Below are positions 35,650 through 47,555 of a stretch of DNA of 64,000 nt, in pieces. Source of the stretch: Druceiella hillmani. Lineage: Eukaryota > Arthropoda > Insecta > Lepidoptera > Hepialidae. The stretch lies in contig JAYKKI010000008.1 of assembly GCA_039881145.1 (NCBI GenBank), positions 33,195,501 through 33,259,500 on the forward strand, given 5' to 3'. A program made the position numbers and the translations under genes. The notes below the pieces were generated by a model. It was not told where the DNA came from and did not search any database. It was given only the letters and a program-made list of their open reading frames with translations. The stretch's first letter is position 1. Each line of letters starts with the position of its first letter.

Positions 35650-38600
35650 GATGTTTTTCAAATATTTATCCTTATTTAATTTTAACTATGTCTTGTTTTA
35701 GCTCCTAATATTCAATTATTAACCAAATGGCCTATATTGTGATAATGTATGAAATATTTCAGTGACTGATTATGAGTGACACATACAAAATCATTAATTT
35801 TGCACCTAAATCGGCCTTTGGCATATTTTATTCTAGATGAAATTATCATTGCGTGATAAACTCATGATGGAGGCGTGTGCATTGTTATGGATATCTGGAG
35901 CGAAAATGAAAGTAAAAGATCCTTGGTGTCCCTTCTCAGGCTGGAAACTGGAATTGGAAAAGATGACATCATCCACACATTAATAACCAACATTCTGTTT
36001 TTGCTTCAGTAGAGCAAAAAACATTGAAAAATATTTAAAGCAATGTAAATTATGCAAACGTTAAACATTTTTAAGACAATGATTATTCGTTTATGGAAGT
36101 AATTACGTAGCGTCTAATAGAAATATTTTTTTCTAATGGAAAATAAAAAGGCTTCAAGTACATATTAGTGAATGTTAAAAAAGTGAGTGCGTAAACTCGG
36201 AAAAATTTCATTTTCCTGCAATAAGTTGGTTTTCATTTAAATGAAAATGAATGAATTTAAAAAAAAAATAGTTCACTTGCAGAATAAAAAAAATGATGAG
36301 ATGTTTACACACTAAACCTGTATACTAACACGATCGCATGTAACAATAAAGGTATGGAACAACAAAGAGTATTAATAAGATTTAAAAATATCAAATCAAA
36401 GAATGTCGTATATTTCGACAAAATATGTTTTTCAGTAAAAATATTTGGTTTTGATCGGAAAAAAGCCTAAAATGAAGTAATAAAATGAAATTTGTTATTA
36501 TTTTCTTTTTATTTGACAGAAAGAAAGAAATAATTGTCAAAAAATATCGTATAATTATAATTAATTTTCATTATTAAAGGATAGTTATAAAAATATCTCC
36601 AGGGCTTTTCGCGATCTTTTTTTTCCCATTTGTACAATTGAAATATTTTGTAACTAAACCGCAAGTAACAATGTTTATCAAATTATGAAAAGGTGGTGTT
36701 ATTTTTCTTTGAATGTTGTTATGATGATGTCAGTTTCTCATTATTTAAATTTTTTTGGAATGTGGCAAAGAAAATCATATGAAATTTAATTAAATTTTAT
36801 GATACTATAATCAAAAAGTAACAAGTTAAAACTTTTATTTTAAATTAAAACGTCATCGATTTTGACATTTTCGTCTGCGATATACTCAAATTGTAACATT
36901 TTCGTTGCCTTGTACTCCGAAAAAGAATAATGACATACTAGCGTGACCCGTGCGAAGTCTTCGCATTATTTATTCCATTATGAAGCTCAGATGACAGATC
37001 AAACAAATATTTTACTAAAATTGACATATAGAGGCGCAAGTATCAAAAGCATTGAGCTAAAGCGCCACTTTATTTATACGTGAGTGGATTTGAAATTAAA
37101 CAAAAATTTTACCGACCGTCAATCATATTGACGTTGAGCCGTTAGATGGCAGCATTGCTGTTTTGTGTATATAATTTTAATAATTAATTAATTTGCAAAA
37201 ACAATAGCAATAATAAATTTTTTAGTTGTGGATGCCGGTAGAGCAAGCAATTATCTATAAAATGATATATAATTTATGTGGATTAGTTGTGAGGTTTTTT
37301 CTAAAAAGGGAGAGTAACATCTTAACCTTAGCGTATTAATATATATGATAAAACAAGCCGTACTTCTAAAAGAAGTATTGGGAATAATTAAATTCCTCGT
37401 TAGGATTTTGACGCCTTATAGATTGACAACTGAAATGATACTATAAAAATTTGTTTTAAAGTTACTCAATCTGCTATGTAATGTAATATTTTTGCATGGA
37501 ACATATTTTTCAAAATAAGACCTGTACATCACGAATTCCTTACAAAATATCTCACTTCTTGACCGCGGTTGCAAACAACCATTTTTATGTCAAATCTTAA
37601 TTTTTTGAAAATAATTTGAGTAAAAATATATGTTTCCAGTAAATATTTTCAGAATCCTCAAAATTTTCGATCACACGATTTATTTGTCCAAACAGCCGAC
37701 TAGTTCGTACTTCGTTGTATGTATACATAAGAGTGGCGTATTTTACAGCAAAGTCTCTCTTTAGAATATACAGTCCTAAATATAACATTCCGTTCTGAGA
37801 TATAATCACAAGGAAAATTATCTTGAGTTTCATAAGAACCAAATCCCTAAACTCTTTCTTTCTTTTATCAAGCATGAGTCTGATCCACGCACAAACTATT
37901 CCGCACCTGATTGCTTTTATCTTTTCAATCTACCTAGGCATTTACTTGTTATTTATTGTGTATAATAAATTTAACATAGAAAAATAATTTCCATATTTCT
38001 CAATCTACGCACGTATGGACGTTCGCACCCACGCACATACGTACGACCTAGTCCATCGACCCGTCCGCCTCCCAATCTCTCTCGTTGGATTGAAATAATG
38101 GTAAGGTACGTTGTAAGAGCATTATTTATTTGAAATATTTTGTGCCTTTTACTTAAGTAAATAAAATCAAATTTTTATTTTGAATAAACAAGAAGATGTG
38201 AATAGTACAAAGTGCTCTCGTTAACAGAATTTCTATATTCGCAAATGGGTAATGTTAGTTGTGAGAACAGCCCATAGTCATGAATTAGCGTAAACAATTT
38301 TAATAATTTACAGTGCACGTTTTCTCAAAAATATCAATGGAATTGAAGGTCTAAATAACGAAGTAAATATGTTTTATGAGGAGTTGCATAAATCGGACTT
38401 AAATAATTTAGTTTAATGAAACCCTCGGTTGTTAATTTTTTTTATTAATTACAATAATGACGCTGTATCATTAATATTTAAGGGAGAAGCATTTGATTGC
38501 GATTGCGAAATGAATACTTCGATGTAAGCGCGGGCAACAATTGAACGGAATTGACTTGCTTTCATTATCTGTATCAATTGACTATTTGCATCATCTTAGA

Positions 38601-39290
38601 ATCATATACTGATGATTGTCATAAAACAGGTCGATATTTATCCTTTGAATTTATCGGTTAATGTAAAACGAATTGGATTTACTCATTTTCCAAAAGTAAT
38701 GTAAAAATATAATCAGTGGTTTGTTACCCACAGGATCAGATCAGTTGGTGTAAGAAGTAATGGTGTTATTATTTAAATGCTGAATTCATATTCTTTTTCG
38801 TCACTACTATGAAACTAATAACATAAAATATTATATTGGCGTGAAGAAAGGCAATGAAAATTTATTATTCCGCATGAAGTGTCTGTCTAAAAATAATTTT
38901 TCGTCTAACTTTACGGTGCTTTGTTTTCACTTATGAGAAAGGCGCCTTAGAGGAACATTCATTTTGCATCGTCATGTTTGTTAAAAATAGAAAAACGAAG
39001 AAAGTAGGAATTTACAAATGATAAATGTGTAAGTTTACAATATCCAAATAAGTGTTTAAGTATTATATATTGTCCTTTTTGTTATATCTTTAAAATATGT
39101 TACATAATCTTAACTATGATTGGCGATTAAACGGCAGATTGAAACTTAGTATTCACAGTTCAGAAAGTCGGAAGAGCGGCCTAAGACAACGCACGAATAT
39201 TATCACCTCACGATGTGATAAGGGCTGCATTTTAAATTTAAAGTTCGAATTTTTATTAAATTTTAAGAATTAAATAACAAGTATTCCCTT
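35650..39290 (+). repeat. Macrosatellite block R, unit B
   Basis: Same-orientation relative of 5880-9389 and 51100-55440: gaggcgtgtgcattgttatg near 35870 matches gtcggcgtgtgtattggtatg near 6480, and the cacgcacatacgtacg phrase near 38030 matches 7945 and 53660. The centre (35646-38339) is the spacer of palindrome 2, and 38340 onward is the right arm. The 92-codon minus frame at 37597-37875 is not preserved in the other copies. Confidence 0.7.
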
Positions 39291-39296
39291 AGCGAT

Positions 39297-40728
39297 CTTT
39301 ATTTCTTTTCTTGCTTTTTTTTTTTAATATAAATTCTTTTCATTTCCTTTTACAATCCAACATTAATTTAAAAACTGAGTAATATTTCAATATCAGTTCT
39401 GAATTTCGGATTTTATGGAATGTTTTACGATATTTTTTTTTAATTTCGAACAATATGAGAAAGTATTACATTCGTCCAAAATCGAATTTGAGATTTTGGT
39501 CAGAATCAACTTTAAAACACGAATATATCATAAAAACTTAAAATTAAAAAAAAAAAATATTTCGGTCTTTAAAATCATATTAGGGTCTAAATCATTGGAT
39601 GAGTTGTCTAAATCATTTTCTCTCATTAGGTGAGATGTGGCATCGCAATTTTATGAGCCCAACGAAACAAAAATCAATTAAAATCATAATATAATAGCAA
39701 TGTCACAAAAGCACGTCGCATTTATTTTAACTTTACAATATATAAGCATATGATAGTTTGTTTTTTTATTGGTTATTTATATTAATTCAATATTTTAATA
39801 TAATCAATGTCTGATAATAAAGGGACAAGTAGTAACTGAACATTGAAACGTACACGAAATAATAAATATATGGCGCATTTAGTGAAAAGAATACGATGCG
39901 ACTTGGCCATATCCTATTTATTATATAAAGAGATAGGTTATGTAGCTTTTAAATTCGGAAAAATAGAAGGTTGTAATGTATTTTATGTGAGTTTCCCAAA
40001 AAAGTTTTTTGGTTTCTTTCAAGCATAAAATAATTTGTTGATTTTAAAGTACTCTTGCTGTTATTAAATTTTTAAACCTGATAATTAAATAATATCTTAA
40101 GATATGAATTTTATCCAACTAGAACGCCTGGGCGAAGAAAATGTTTTCCCGCGCTTTGCATGTATGGAAAGAAAAATTAATTTTAACGGTGCACCTACCT
40201 GCAAAATGTCATGCACATCGGACTAAAACTTTGCAACTGATGAAAGGACGAATTTAATCAAATTATAAGGCTTCCTTGCGTCATTTTGTGGCCTTAAAAA
40301 GAGAGACTGCAAGGAATTCTTGTACATGTTGTTTTCTGAAGGGCATGTGGGTCATTAAAATCTTATGTAATTATTATTTAACAAAAATGAAACTTTGTTT
40401 TACGAGCCATAAATCTGTTTACAAGTTCAGTACAGTCTAAAAGTCATTTTATTTCTTGTGTAAATCGAATAGAGATATTTTTTTAAAAACGTAATCCATT
40501 TTACTCCAGATTTGATAAGGTTAACATTCATAAAACCAATCCCCAGTAAGACAATGTAACGATCAACAGACGAGATGGTCGTTTACAGTTATTTGAGGAA
40601 GTTTAAGGCTCCCACAGGGGTCCCGACTTGCTCCTGCGAGTATTAGAGATCAAAAGACTTTGAACAATAATTAAAGAACGGATCATGTTTACGTAGAGAT
40701 CGTATGACATTCGTTTATTTATATTTTG
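39297..40728 (+). repeat. Macrosatellite block S, unit B
   Basis: Aligns with 13945-16010 and 56310-57960, including cgatatttttttttaatttcgaac near 39428, gataataaagggacaagtag near 39818 and the core with cagtaagacaatgtaacgat near 40543. Block K is missing here: the R end (aacaagtattcccttagcgat) jumps straight to the S start. Confidence 0.7.
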
Positions 40729-40821
40729 AATATATTTTGCGTTAATTTGGTAGAAATTCATCATTCAACTATGTGAAACTAAGTGATATAGTATTATTTC
40801 TACTTTATTTAAATTCTTGAC

Positions 40822-40859
40822 TAATGACCTAGCTTTCGTTGTATGACAACATCTTCATT
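40822..40859 (-). ncRNA. Degenerate hammerhead motif, left Penelope-like terminal repeat
   Basis: Minus strand: aaATGAAGA, GTTGTCATACAAC, GAAA, GCTAGG, TCATT. Same changes as its mirror at 33103-33141. Probably inactive. Confidence 0.45.
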
Positions 40860-41329
40860 TGTGTAATTAGAAGAGACTGACTGTTAGAAACTTCCAACAG
40901 TATTTGAATATTCTAAAAAACAATGGCGGAAGCGGGTGTTTACGTGAGTTTTCCCACTGTTTACGTTAGAAAATTTATGGTAGGGGAGCGGTGTAGTTTT
41001 TATCATATTTTTGAAAGTCATACTATATACAAGTATTTTAGTGAAGGTCATAAATTAAATTGATTTTATTCCATGATGTTATATAATGCAAATATTTCGG
41101 TGTATGTAATAAAATTAAATGTATATTATTCTCAGTAATACGTTTACATAAGAGCAAGAGTATCTGATGTATCACATCATGTAGTTTCACTTAGTTGTGA
41201 ATAATGAATTTCTACAAAATTAACGCCAAATATAGTCAATATTTGAAAATAGCCGATTTGGTTATATTGGCGATATTATACCATCGAATCCGATTTAAAT
41301 TTCGGAAGACAGTATAAAGCATTTGGTTC

Positions 41330-43505
41330 AACAAAACGTGCATTACGTTTAAACTTGCACCAAGTCACGTGAACATCAAGACTAGTGAAATATCCCGAGC
41401 AGCCCACAAAGCAACAGAAAGAGCCGCCACTACCTGGCTGAAGGAAGAAGTTCGGGAAGCAGTCATCAAGCGAGATTACGTAAACCTCAGCCTAAAGGTA
41501 ATACATTCTACTTTAATATATCTCCTTCACCCTATAGAATTTGACACATTAGACCATAAAATTAGAAAGGATGTGTCATAATGAAAAACATGACACATAA
41601 ACCATTAAACAAAATTTTAAAAAAATAAAAGCCAAAATTCAGGACACAAAAAGTTGTACCCAAACAAACATTTTATCCTAGAACGATAAACATCTCAAAA
41701 TCAACATTTAATAGTAAAAAAATAGGACTTTTAAATAAAGGATTTAAATATAATATTCCTACCGCACCCTCACGAAAAACATAGAACCACTACTAGTAGA
41801 TACCGCGATTGCATCCAATAAGCAGGACGCACTTACTAAATATAAAGCTGTTGATATAATATTTAAAGAATGCCTTAAAGTCAAAACACACATTAATGAA
41901 GAAAATTTGACACAACGTAATTTACGAAATAAAATTAATAAAGATAAACTTATCCCAGCTAAAGCAGATAAAGGCAATACTGTAGTTATCCTCGACCAAA
42001 GTGAATATAAAAATACCACACATTTGCAGACAACGTAGAATAAATAATCAAAACTTATAATATCACATTTTCTAATGAATTTGCTAAATGTAAAATTACA
42101 GAAATGAACCCTAGACCCCCGATACTCTATGGACAACCTAAAATTTATAAACAAAACATATCCGCAGTATCATACATGAACGACCCCCCAATAAAATTAG
42201 CCGTTCACCTTAATAAGATATTTCGAAAGAAAACCGGATTTGTACCTAAATATATTATTAAAAGCTCCGTGGATCACTGTAATATAATATAAAATGTACA
42301 ATTATAAAATAGTATCATTCTACGTGGTGGCTAATATACCACCAAAAGTTTACCTGAATATTACTTCAGATATCTTAAAAAAGAAACGGTTAAACCCTGG
42401 TTAAGTACCTTAGAAAAGAAACGGTTAAACCCTGGTTAAGTATTGGAAATTATAGACGTGTTTAAATTATGTATGGACCAAAATTATTTCTTATTTGATA
42501 ACAATTTTTTTCAACGAGTCAATGGCCTTGCTATGTGCTCCCTACTCAGTCCTCTGTTAGACGAGTTATTCATGAACAATTTAGGAACCAGCCTCTAAAA
42601 CTGTAAATTAACGATCAATATGGTATACTATTATAAATATGTAGACGAAATCCTTATCTGCTGGAAAGTTACACAGCGACAATTAGACCAGTTAGTTAAC
42701 TTTCCCAACTCCTTCACAATAATATAAAATTCACTTTAGAAGTAGAATCCGATAACAAAAACACGTTTTAGATATGATATTAGAACACGAAAGCCATAAA
42801 CATAAATTTAATATATTTTGAAAATATACATTTGCCGACTTCATAATTAATATTAATTTACAAGACTCTTGGTTCCATAAGTTAGCAGCCTTCCATTCGC
42901 TAATTCGCAGACTTTTAATCATCCCAATACAAAAACTTAATTGATTAAAGACATGAAAACTACTAAACAATAATTAAAACCCATAAATGAATAATAACAA
43001 AACCGTAACAGAATTAATTACAAAAAAATCCTAGTCGGAGAACTATACTCGATCCACGACTATACACGAACTCGATCGTACCAAATAATAATAAAACTTA
43101 CTATAAATCAATCCCATATATAGGTAGTGTTTCAATTAAACTAGGAATACTCTTAACTAATAATAAAAATATAAATAATACCTCATCTGCCTATAGTACT
43201 TTAAATAAGTTGGGGAAAACCCTTATTAAATAAAGAAAAAATAGATAAATATAAAAAGAATGGTATCTATAAAATTAAATGTAACGACTATAATATATAT
43301 AGGTCAAACAGGAAGAGATTTTACTAACAGATACAAAAAATATATTTCTAGCTGGCGAAACAACAAACCAGACACATCTCAATTTGCAAAACATCTCATT
43401 GGAAATAAACATCACCCTCATACCGACAATGCTCCCCATATATTTCAAATAAATACAAAAGGCAATAAACTCAATATCCCAGAAACATTAAAAATAAACA
43501 TATAA
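41330..43505 (+). pseudogene. Penelope-like reverse transcriptase / GIY-YIG endonuclease (broken)
   Basis: Ordered fragments in shifting frames. N-terminal part: SRAAHKATERAATTWLKEEV (41393 on). RT1-like: PAKADKGNTVVILDQSEY (about 41955-42010), the ADKGNTTV motif of Penelope reverse transcriptases. A PKIYKQNI phrase near 42134 corresponds to the usual LPKIHK motif. RT core: NGLAMCSLLSPLLDELFMNN near 42521, matching G-L-(P/A)-M-G-S-x-(I/L)-S-P. Catalytic box: YKYVDEIL near 42634, where the expected YVDD reads YVDE. C-terminal GIY-YIG nuclease: GIYKIKCN at 43263, then after a one-base frameshift YIGQTGRDFTNRY and the FAKHL stretch, ending at 43505. Several stops and frameshifts make it non-functional. 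A 35-bp tandem duplication (aagaaacggttaaaccctgg twice, 42380-42442) adds to the decay. Confidence 0.85.
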
Positions 43506-43992
43506 TAGAGATATCAACGTTAATATATTAAATGAACCACTCAATACAATATCTTCACCCATACTTAATATTTTCGAGACGTAATATAATTAGACAACAT
43601 TAGATTAGATAGACATCTAAGGAGACAAATCACAAAAGAAAACAAAAAATGGGAGATTTGTATAATTAGTTGCATAACCTTGTTCCAACCATCAGATACC
43701 TTTGCTATTGTATAAATATCTTATTGAGAATAATATCTATTTAATTTTATTACATACATCGGAACATTTTCAATATATAACAACAAAGAATGACGTCCAT
43801 TTAATTTATTACCCTCACTAAAATACTTGTATATTGCATAACTTTCGAAAATATAATAAAATTACACCGCTCCCCTACCATAAACTCACAACGTACACAG
43901 TGAGAAAATCCGCATAAACTCCGCTTCCGCTATTGTTTTGTATAATATTTAAATGCTGTGTAAGTTTCTAAGTGTCAGTATTTGCTAATTGC

Positions 43993-44033
43993 TCACCTGA
44001 AGATGTTGTCATATAACGAAACCTATGTCGTGG
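43993..44033 (+). ncRNA. Hammerhead ribozyme motif, right Penelope-like terminal repeat
   Basis: TCAC, CTGAAGA, GTTGTCATATAAC, GAAA, CCTATG, TC, GTGG. Both core boxes are intact. One mismatch in stem III and a G-U pair in stem II make activity doubtful. It shows that the hammerhead belongs to the Penelope-like element itself and not only to the small palindromic family. Confidence 0.6.
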
Positions 44034-44079
44034 TAAAGAATTTAAATAAAGTAGAAATAATAATACATCACGTAGTTTT

Positions 44080-44670
44080 ATTTATATGGTTGCTTTGGAT
44101 CATGCAACCTTGGAAAATATTTGAAATTAAAAGCTTTCCATTTTTATAGTAAACTCTGATATGAATTTATTTTCTCGCTATTTAATATTTTTCCTTTTGC
44201 AATATTAAGTTCCAAATATTTGCTTTATCTTTCTTTAAATCGGAAAAACAAATTTGGATTAACTGGCCAAACAACGGAATGCTATTTCAATCTTGAGAAA
44301 ACTATTACGTTATTGAGGTATAAAGTCTTAAAATTAAAGGTGTTTTGAAAAAAAAAACTCGAGACAAACTTATTTATTCGAATAAACGACATGCTTGTTG
44401 TTTTTTTTTGTAGGTGGTTTATATTGTTTTTGGATAAAATTAGTATAGAAATTTTGAACATAATAAAATTTTTTCTCTATACTTAAATGTCACTGGTCGG
44501 TTTGTATTTAAAGCAAAAGAGAAGTCATATATTTATTGTAAAAAGATGGCCCCCCCCCGAATTGCGATCGTTGTTTTTACTACGTTTGATTGCGTGATTG
44601 TTTTAGTGAGACACTGTTCTCTATATTTGGTTTATTAAATAAATTTATTTTTGTTTCCTAATCGTTGTTT
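44080..44670 (+). repeat. Macrosatellite block T, unit B (internally deleted)
   Basis: The start (ggttgctttggatcatgc) matches 16026. The end (ttatattgtttttggataaaattag near 44418, gtgagacactgttctct at 44607) matches 17675-17895. The middle 1.3 kb of T is missing. Confidence 0.65.
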
Positions 44671-45064
44671 TTTTTAAGAATCCGATACCGGATAAAATTG
44701 TGCAATAATATGTAGAAAACCTGATTTATGTGAGAAATTCAATTACGCATAACAATCACGAGCATTTTTATATGTGTTAAATGGTGTTCATGTTAAACCT
44801 TAAGTAATCCGAATATTTCTATAACCCCACCTATAGAAATACTCGAAAAATAGAATAGATACATATATTGGAAAATGAAACGATACTTATAATGGAAAAT
44901 TTTATTTTGATGAAAGTTTTGTTTGGTTAGTTTTCCGCAAGACCATTCGTTATTAAGTGTAATGTTTGAAGATGCGACATTTGCGATGAAACATTCATGT
45001 GATTTGCCCTGCCATAATGAGTTGCAAATGTGTTATTACTTTATATTTTGTTGTTTAAATATTT

Positions 45065-47045
45065 TTATCAATTATTATGATTAATTTATTAAAATTAGAT
45101 TTCAATTTATAATATTAGATTAAAATATCATGCCCATTATTTGTATTTTTGCTGCGATCCAGTACAATAAATACATGTGCAATGATATGTTTTAAATCTA
45201 CTTATCTACTTTTCAAATTCATATTTCAGGGCCTTAAATAATAGAAGCAATTAAATTTTTAGATTTCAGTGTCAACTTATGTGGAACAAATTATTCAGTA
45301 ACAAATTATTCAGTAAGTAAAGTTAACAAGTTTTACTGAATATTTTAATACAAAATGATTTATCGCAATTGTCAATACTTGTTTTAAACTGGCATAATGA
45401 TCTATCTGTTATTAAAATAATGCAAATCATGCAATTTTTCATAATATCAATCTATGACCAATTAACAGAAAGAGATTGAATTCACAAGCACAAACTGGCC
45501 ACAACCAATCTATTTCAATCTGGCTCAAGCGTTTGCCATACAAATAACAGTAACTCAATGTACATTGATTCAAAAACCAAAGGAGAGACAATTTCATTAA
45601 ATTGCGTACTAAATTATTTAAGGCTGATTAATTCATCAATTTGTAATAAAACACACCTGATACTTTAAGCCGACAACGCTATTGAAGCGGCTCGATCGAA
45701 CAAGCTCGCGCTATAAATTGTTTAGTTAGTCTAAACGATTGGCCGCCGGATGAGCCGCCCGCCCATCTAGCGGCACCCGCCGCCACCTATGCTGAAATAG
45801 TACGAGTACTGTAATCTGTTTTCCGCAAAGTAACATTTTAACATGTAAATTTCGATCATTGTACTGTTATGTTTTTTATCTTCCGCGCGATTATCCCCTT
45901 CCAGTACTCTCGTTAACGTGGCAATGTACACAAAATTCTGCGATTGGCAAGTTTAATTATTAATATTGACTAGGCATTAGAATGAATGTAAAATAAATTT
46001 ATAAACGAAAATAAACTATATGCAATAAATAAATCTAGATCTCTTAATAATTGTGGAGTATGTTATAATACTTTGCTGGCGTAGTACCTGAAAAATAAAT
46101 ATAACCAAATTTTAAAGTATATATATGTACTAAAAGGAAACATTTGATAGACCTATTTCTATGTCTGTATATATTGAATTTGAGAGGCATTTGTAATTTT
46201 TTCTTCGTTGTACGTTCTTTTTATTACTTTAGCTTCTGAGAAACGTAGTATCGTAAATTTAAAAGCTAAGAGTTATAATACAAACGATGAAATAAAATAC
46301 ATTTGTTCGTTATTTACTGACAAAACACGAAGCACTTAAAAGGTTTTATAGAAATTGTTTGGAATAATTTATAGAAATTGTTTGGATAACAAAAGAAATA
46401 TTTTATTCAATATTATGATTATGTCTGATCACATAGTGGCAATAGTAAAAGTCCATGTGGGTTTCAATGAAAATCATCTAGAGGAATATCAATTTACTGC
46501 TTTTATTAAACTGTAATAGAGGTGTGTCTGAACATTGAAAGTATTTTTTTTAATTACTCAATATGCCATTTAGGTTTCTCTGAAATAAAAACGCATGTTT
46601 TTTTACAATTATTATCTGTCTCTCGTCTATTTATACTACTGGATCGATTTGAATGGAATTTTGCTTGAATAATCCTTGAAGTTCAAGTTAACTCAATTTC
46701 TCTTCCAAACATATATTTATTTAAGAATATTTTGTATACCTATAGTTTGATTATGTGGTTTTTTTCATGAACCACACAAAACTACTAGATCGATTTAAAT
46801 GAAATTTTAACTTGAATAATATTAACATACCAATTCAAACCTAAGGTACACTTTCTGGCATATGTTTTCGTAGAGACTTGAACTTCAAGTATTAGAAGCC
46901 AGACAGTAAGATAAAGAGTCCTTGCTAAAAAGTGATTAAATTCGATTCAAGTACGAGATGTAATATAGAATATTCTTATCGCGGTCAAAATATATGAACG
47001 TTAATCAATTTGGCACACAAATTATTTTGGGTAGCATTCTGACAT
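45065..47045. repeat. Left arm of giant inverted duplication 3 (block P reversed)
   Basis: Reverse complement of 47556-49540: aaattgtttagttagtctaaacgattgg near 45715 mirrors ccaatcgtttagactaacta near 48885, and gctcgatcgaacaagctcgcgc near 45691 mirrors 48920. The arms differ at scattered positions. Compared with the single P copies in units B and D, this is the reversed extra copy. Confidence 0.9.
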
Positions 47046-47555
47046 CCATCCGTCGTTCCATCATTCTATCCGTCGCGTCAGATTTTTTTTTAATAAAATG
47101 TCCATAACGTTAGATGAAGAGAGGTTAAGTAAACTGTGATTAGATCGAGTTAGTTTGGTCGAGATCGAGTTTTTTTTTATTGGAGTTTACTCCTTATTAA
47201 CTATGGATTTAAACTATAACTTGCCTATTCCCTAATAAAGTTGTACTAACTAAAGTTACTGAAATTCTCGATTCTAATATATAGAGAATTTATTTGAATA
47301 AACCCTATCATTTTCTAAGTCTTAAATATTCTAAAAGAAAGAGCCTATCAACTATCCTCGACTTATAACTTTTACTTACCATATGGTGCCAAAAGCACTT
47401 TATGCATTATGAGCAAGCTTGGTAGGGAAAATTTTAAAAAGTACTTTCTCAAAAATCATTCACCTCCATGGAAATGAAATGGTATAGTTTGTGTGGTGGA
47501 ATAATCCTTAACTCTCCCCCTTCTACACTCCCAAGAACAGGGAACATGTTTTAAA
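47046..47555. other. Spacer of inverted duplication 3
   Basis: About 510 bp with no mirror partner inside the palindrome. It contains a ccatccgtcgttccatcatt stretch and no coding signal. Confidence 0.6.

Larger units (their letters stand above)
38340..41625. repeat. Right arm of giant inverted duplication 2
   Basis: Mirror of 32390-35645; see the left arm. It comprises the end of block R, all of block S, the left terminal repeat of the Penelope-like element and the first part of its coding region. The symmetry stops abruptly inside the Penelope-like element near 41625. Confidence 0.9.
40730..44075 (+). mobile_element. Penelope-like retroelement with inverted terminal repeats (decayed)
   Basis: Coding remnants on the plus strand (41330-43505) lie between two related terminal regions. 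40730-41255 carries the family end, a minus-strand hammerhead, a roughly 320-bp internal segment and the 3' terminus (aaaattaacgccaaatatag). 43680-44075 carries the same internal segment inverted, followed by a plus-strand hammerhead. The internal segments share phrases such as gtaggggagcggtgta (40981) and tacaccgctcccctacc (43864). Penelope-like elements are known for odd terminal repeats in either orientation and for hammerheads in them. The element sits between the S and T blocks, which are contiguous in unit A. Confidence 0.8.

Noticed and set aside
41759..42154. 131-codon minus-strand frame as a membrane protein
   Set aside because: It is antisense to the Penelope-like reverse transcriptase (ADKGNTVV region); its hydrophobicity is a by-product.
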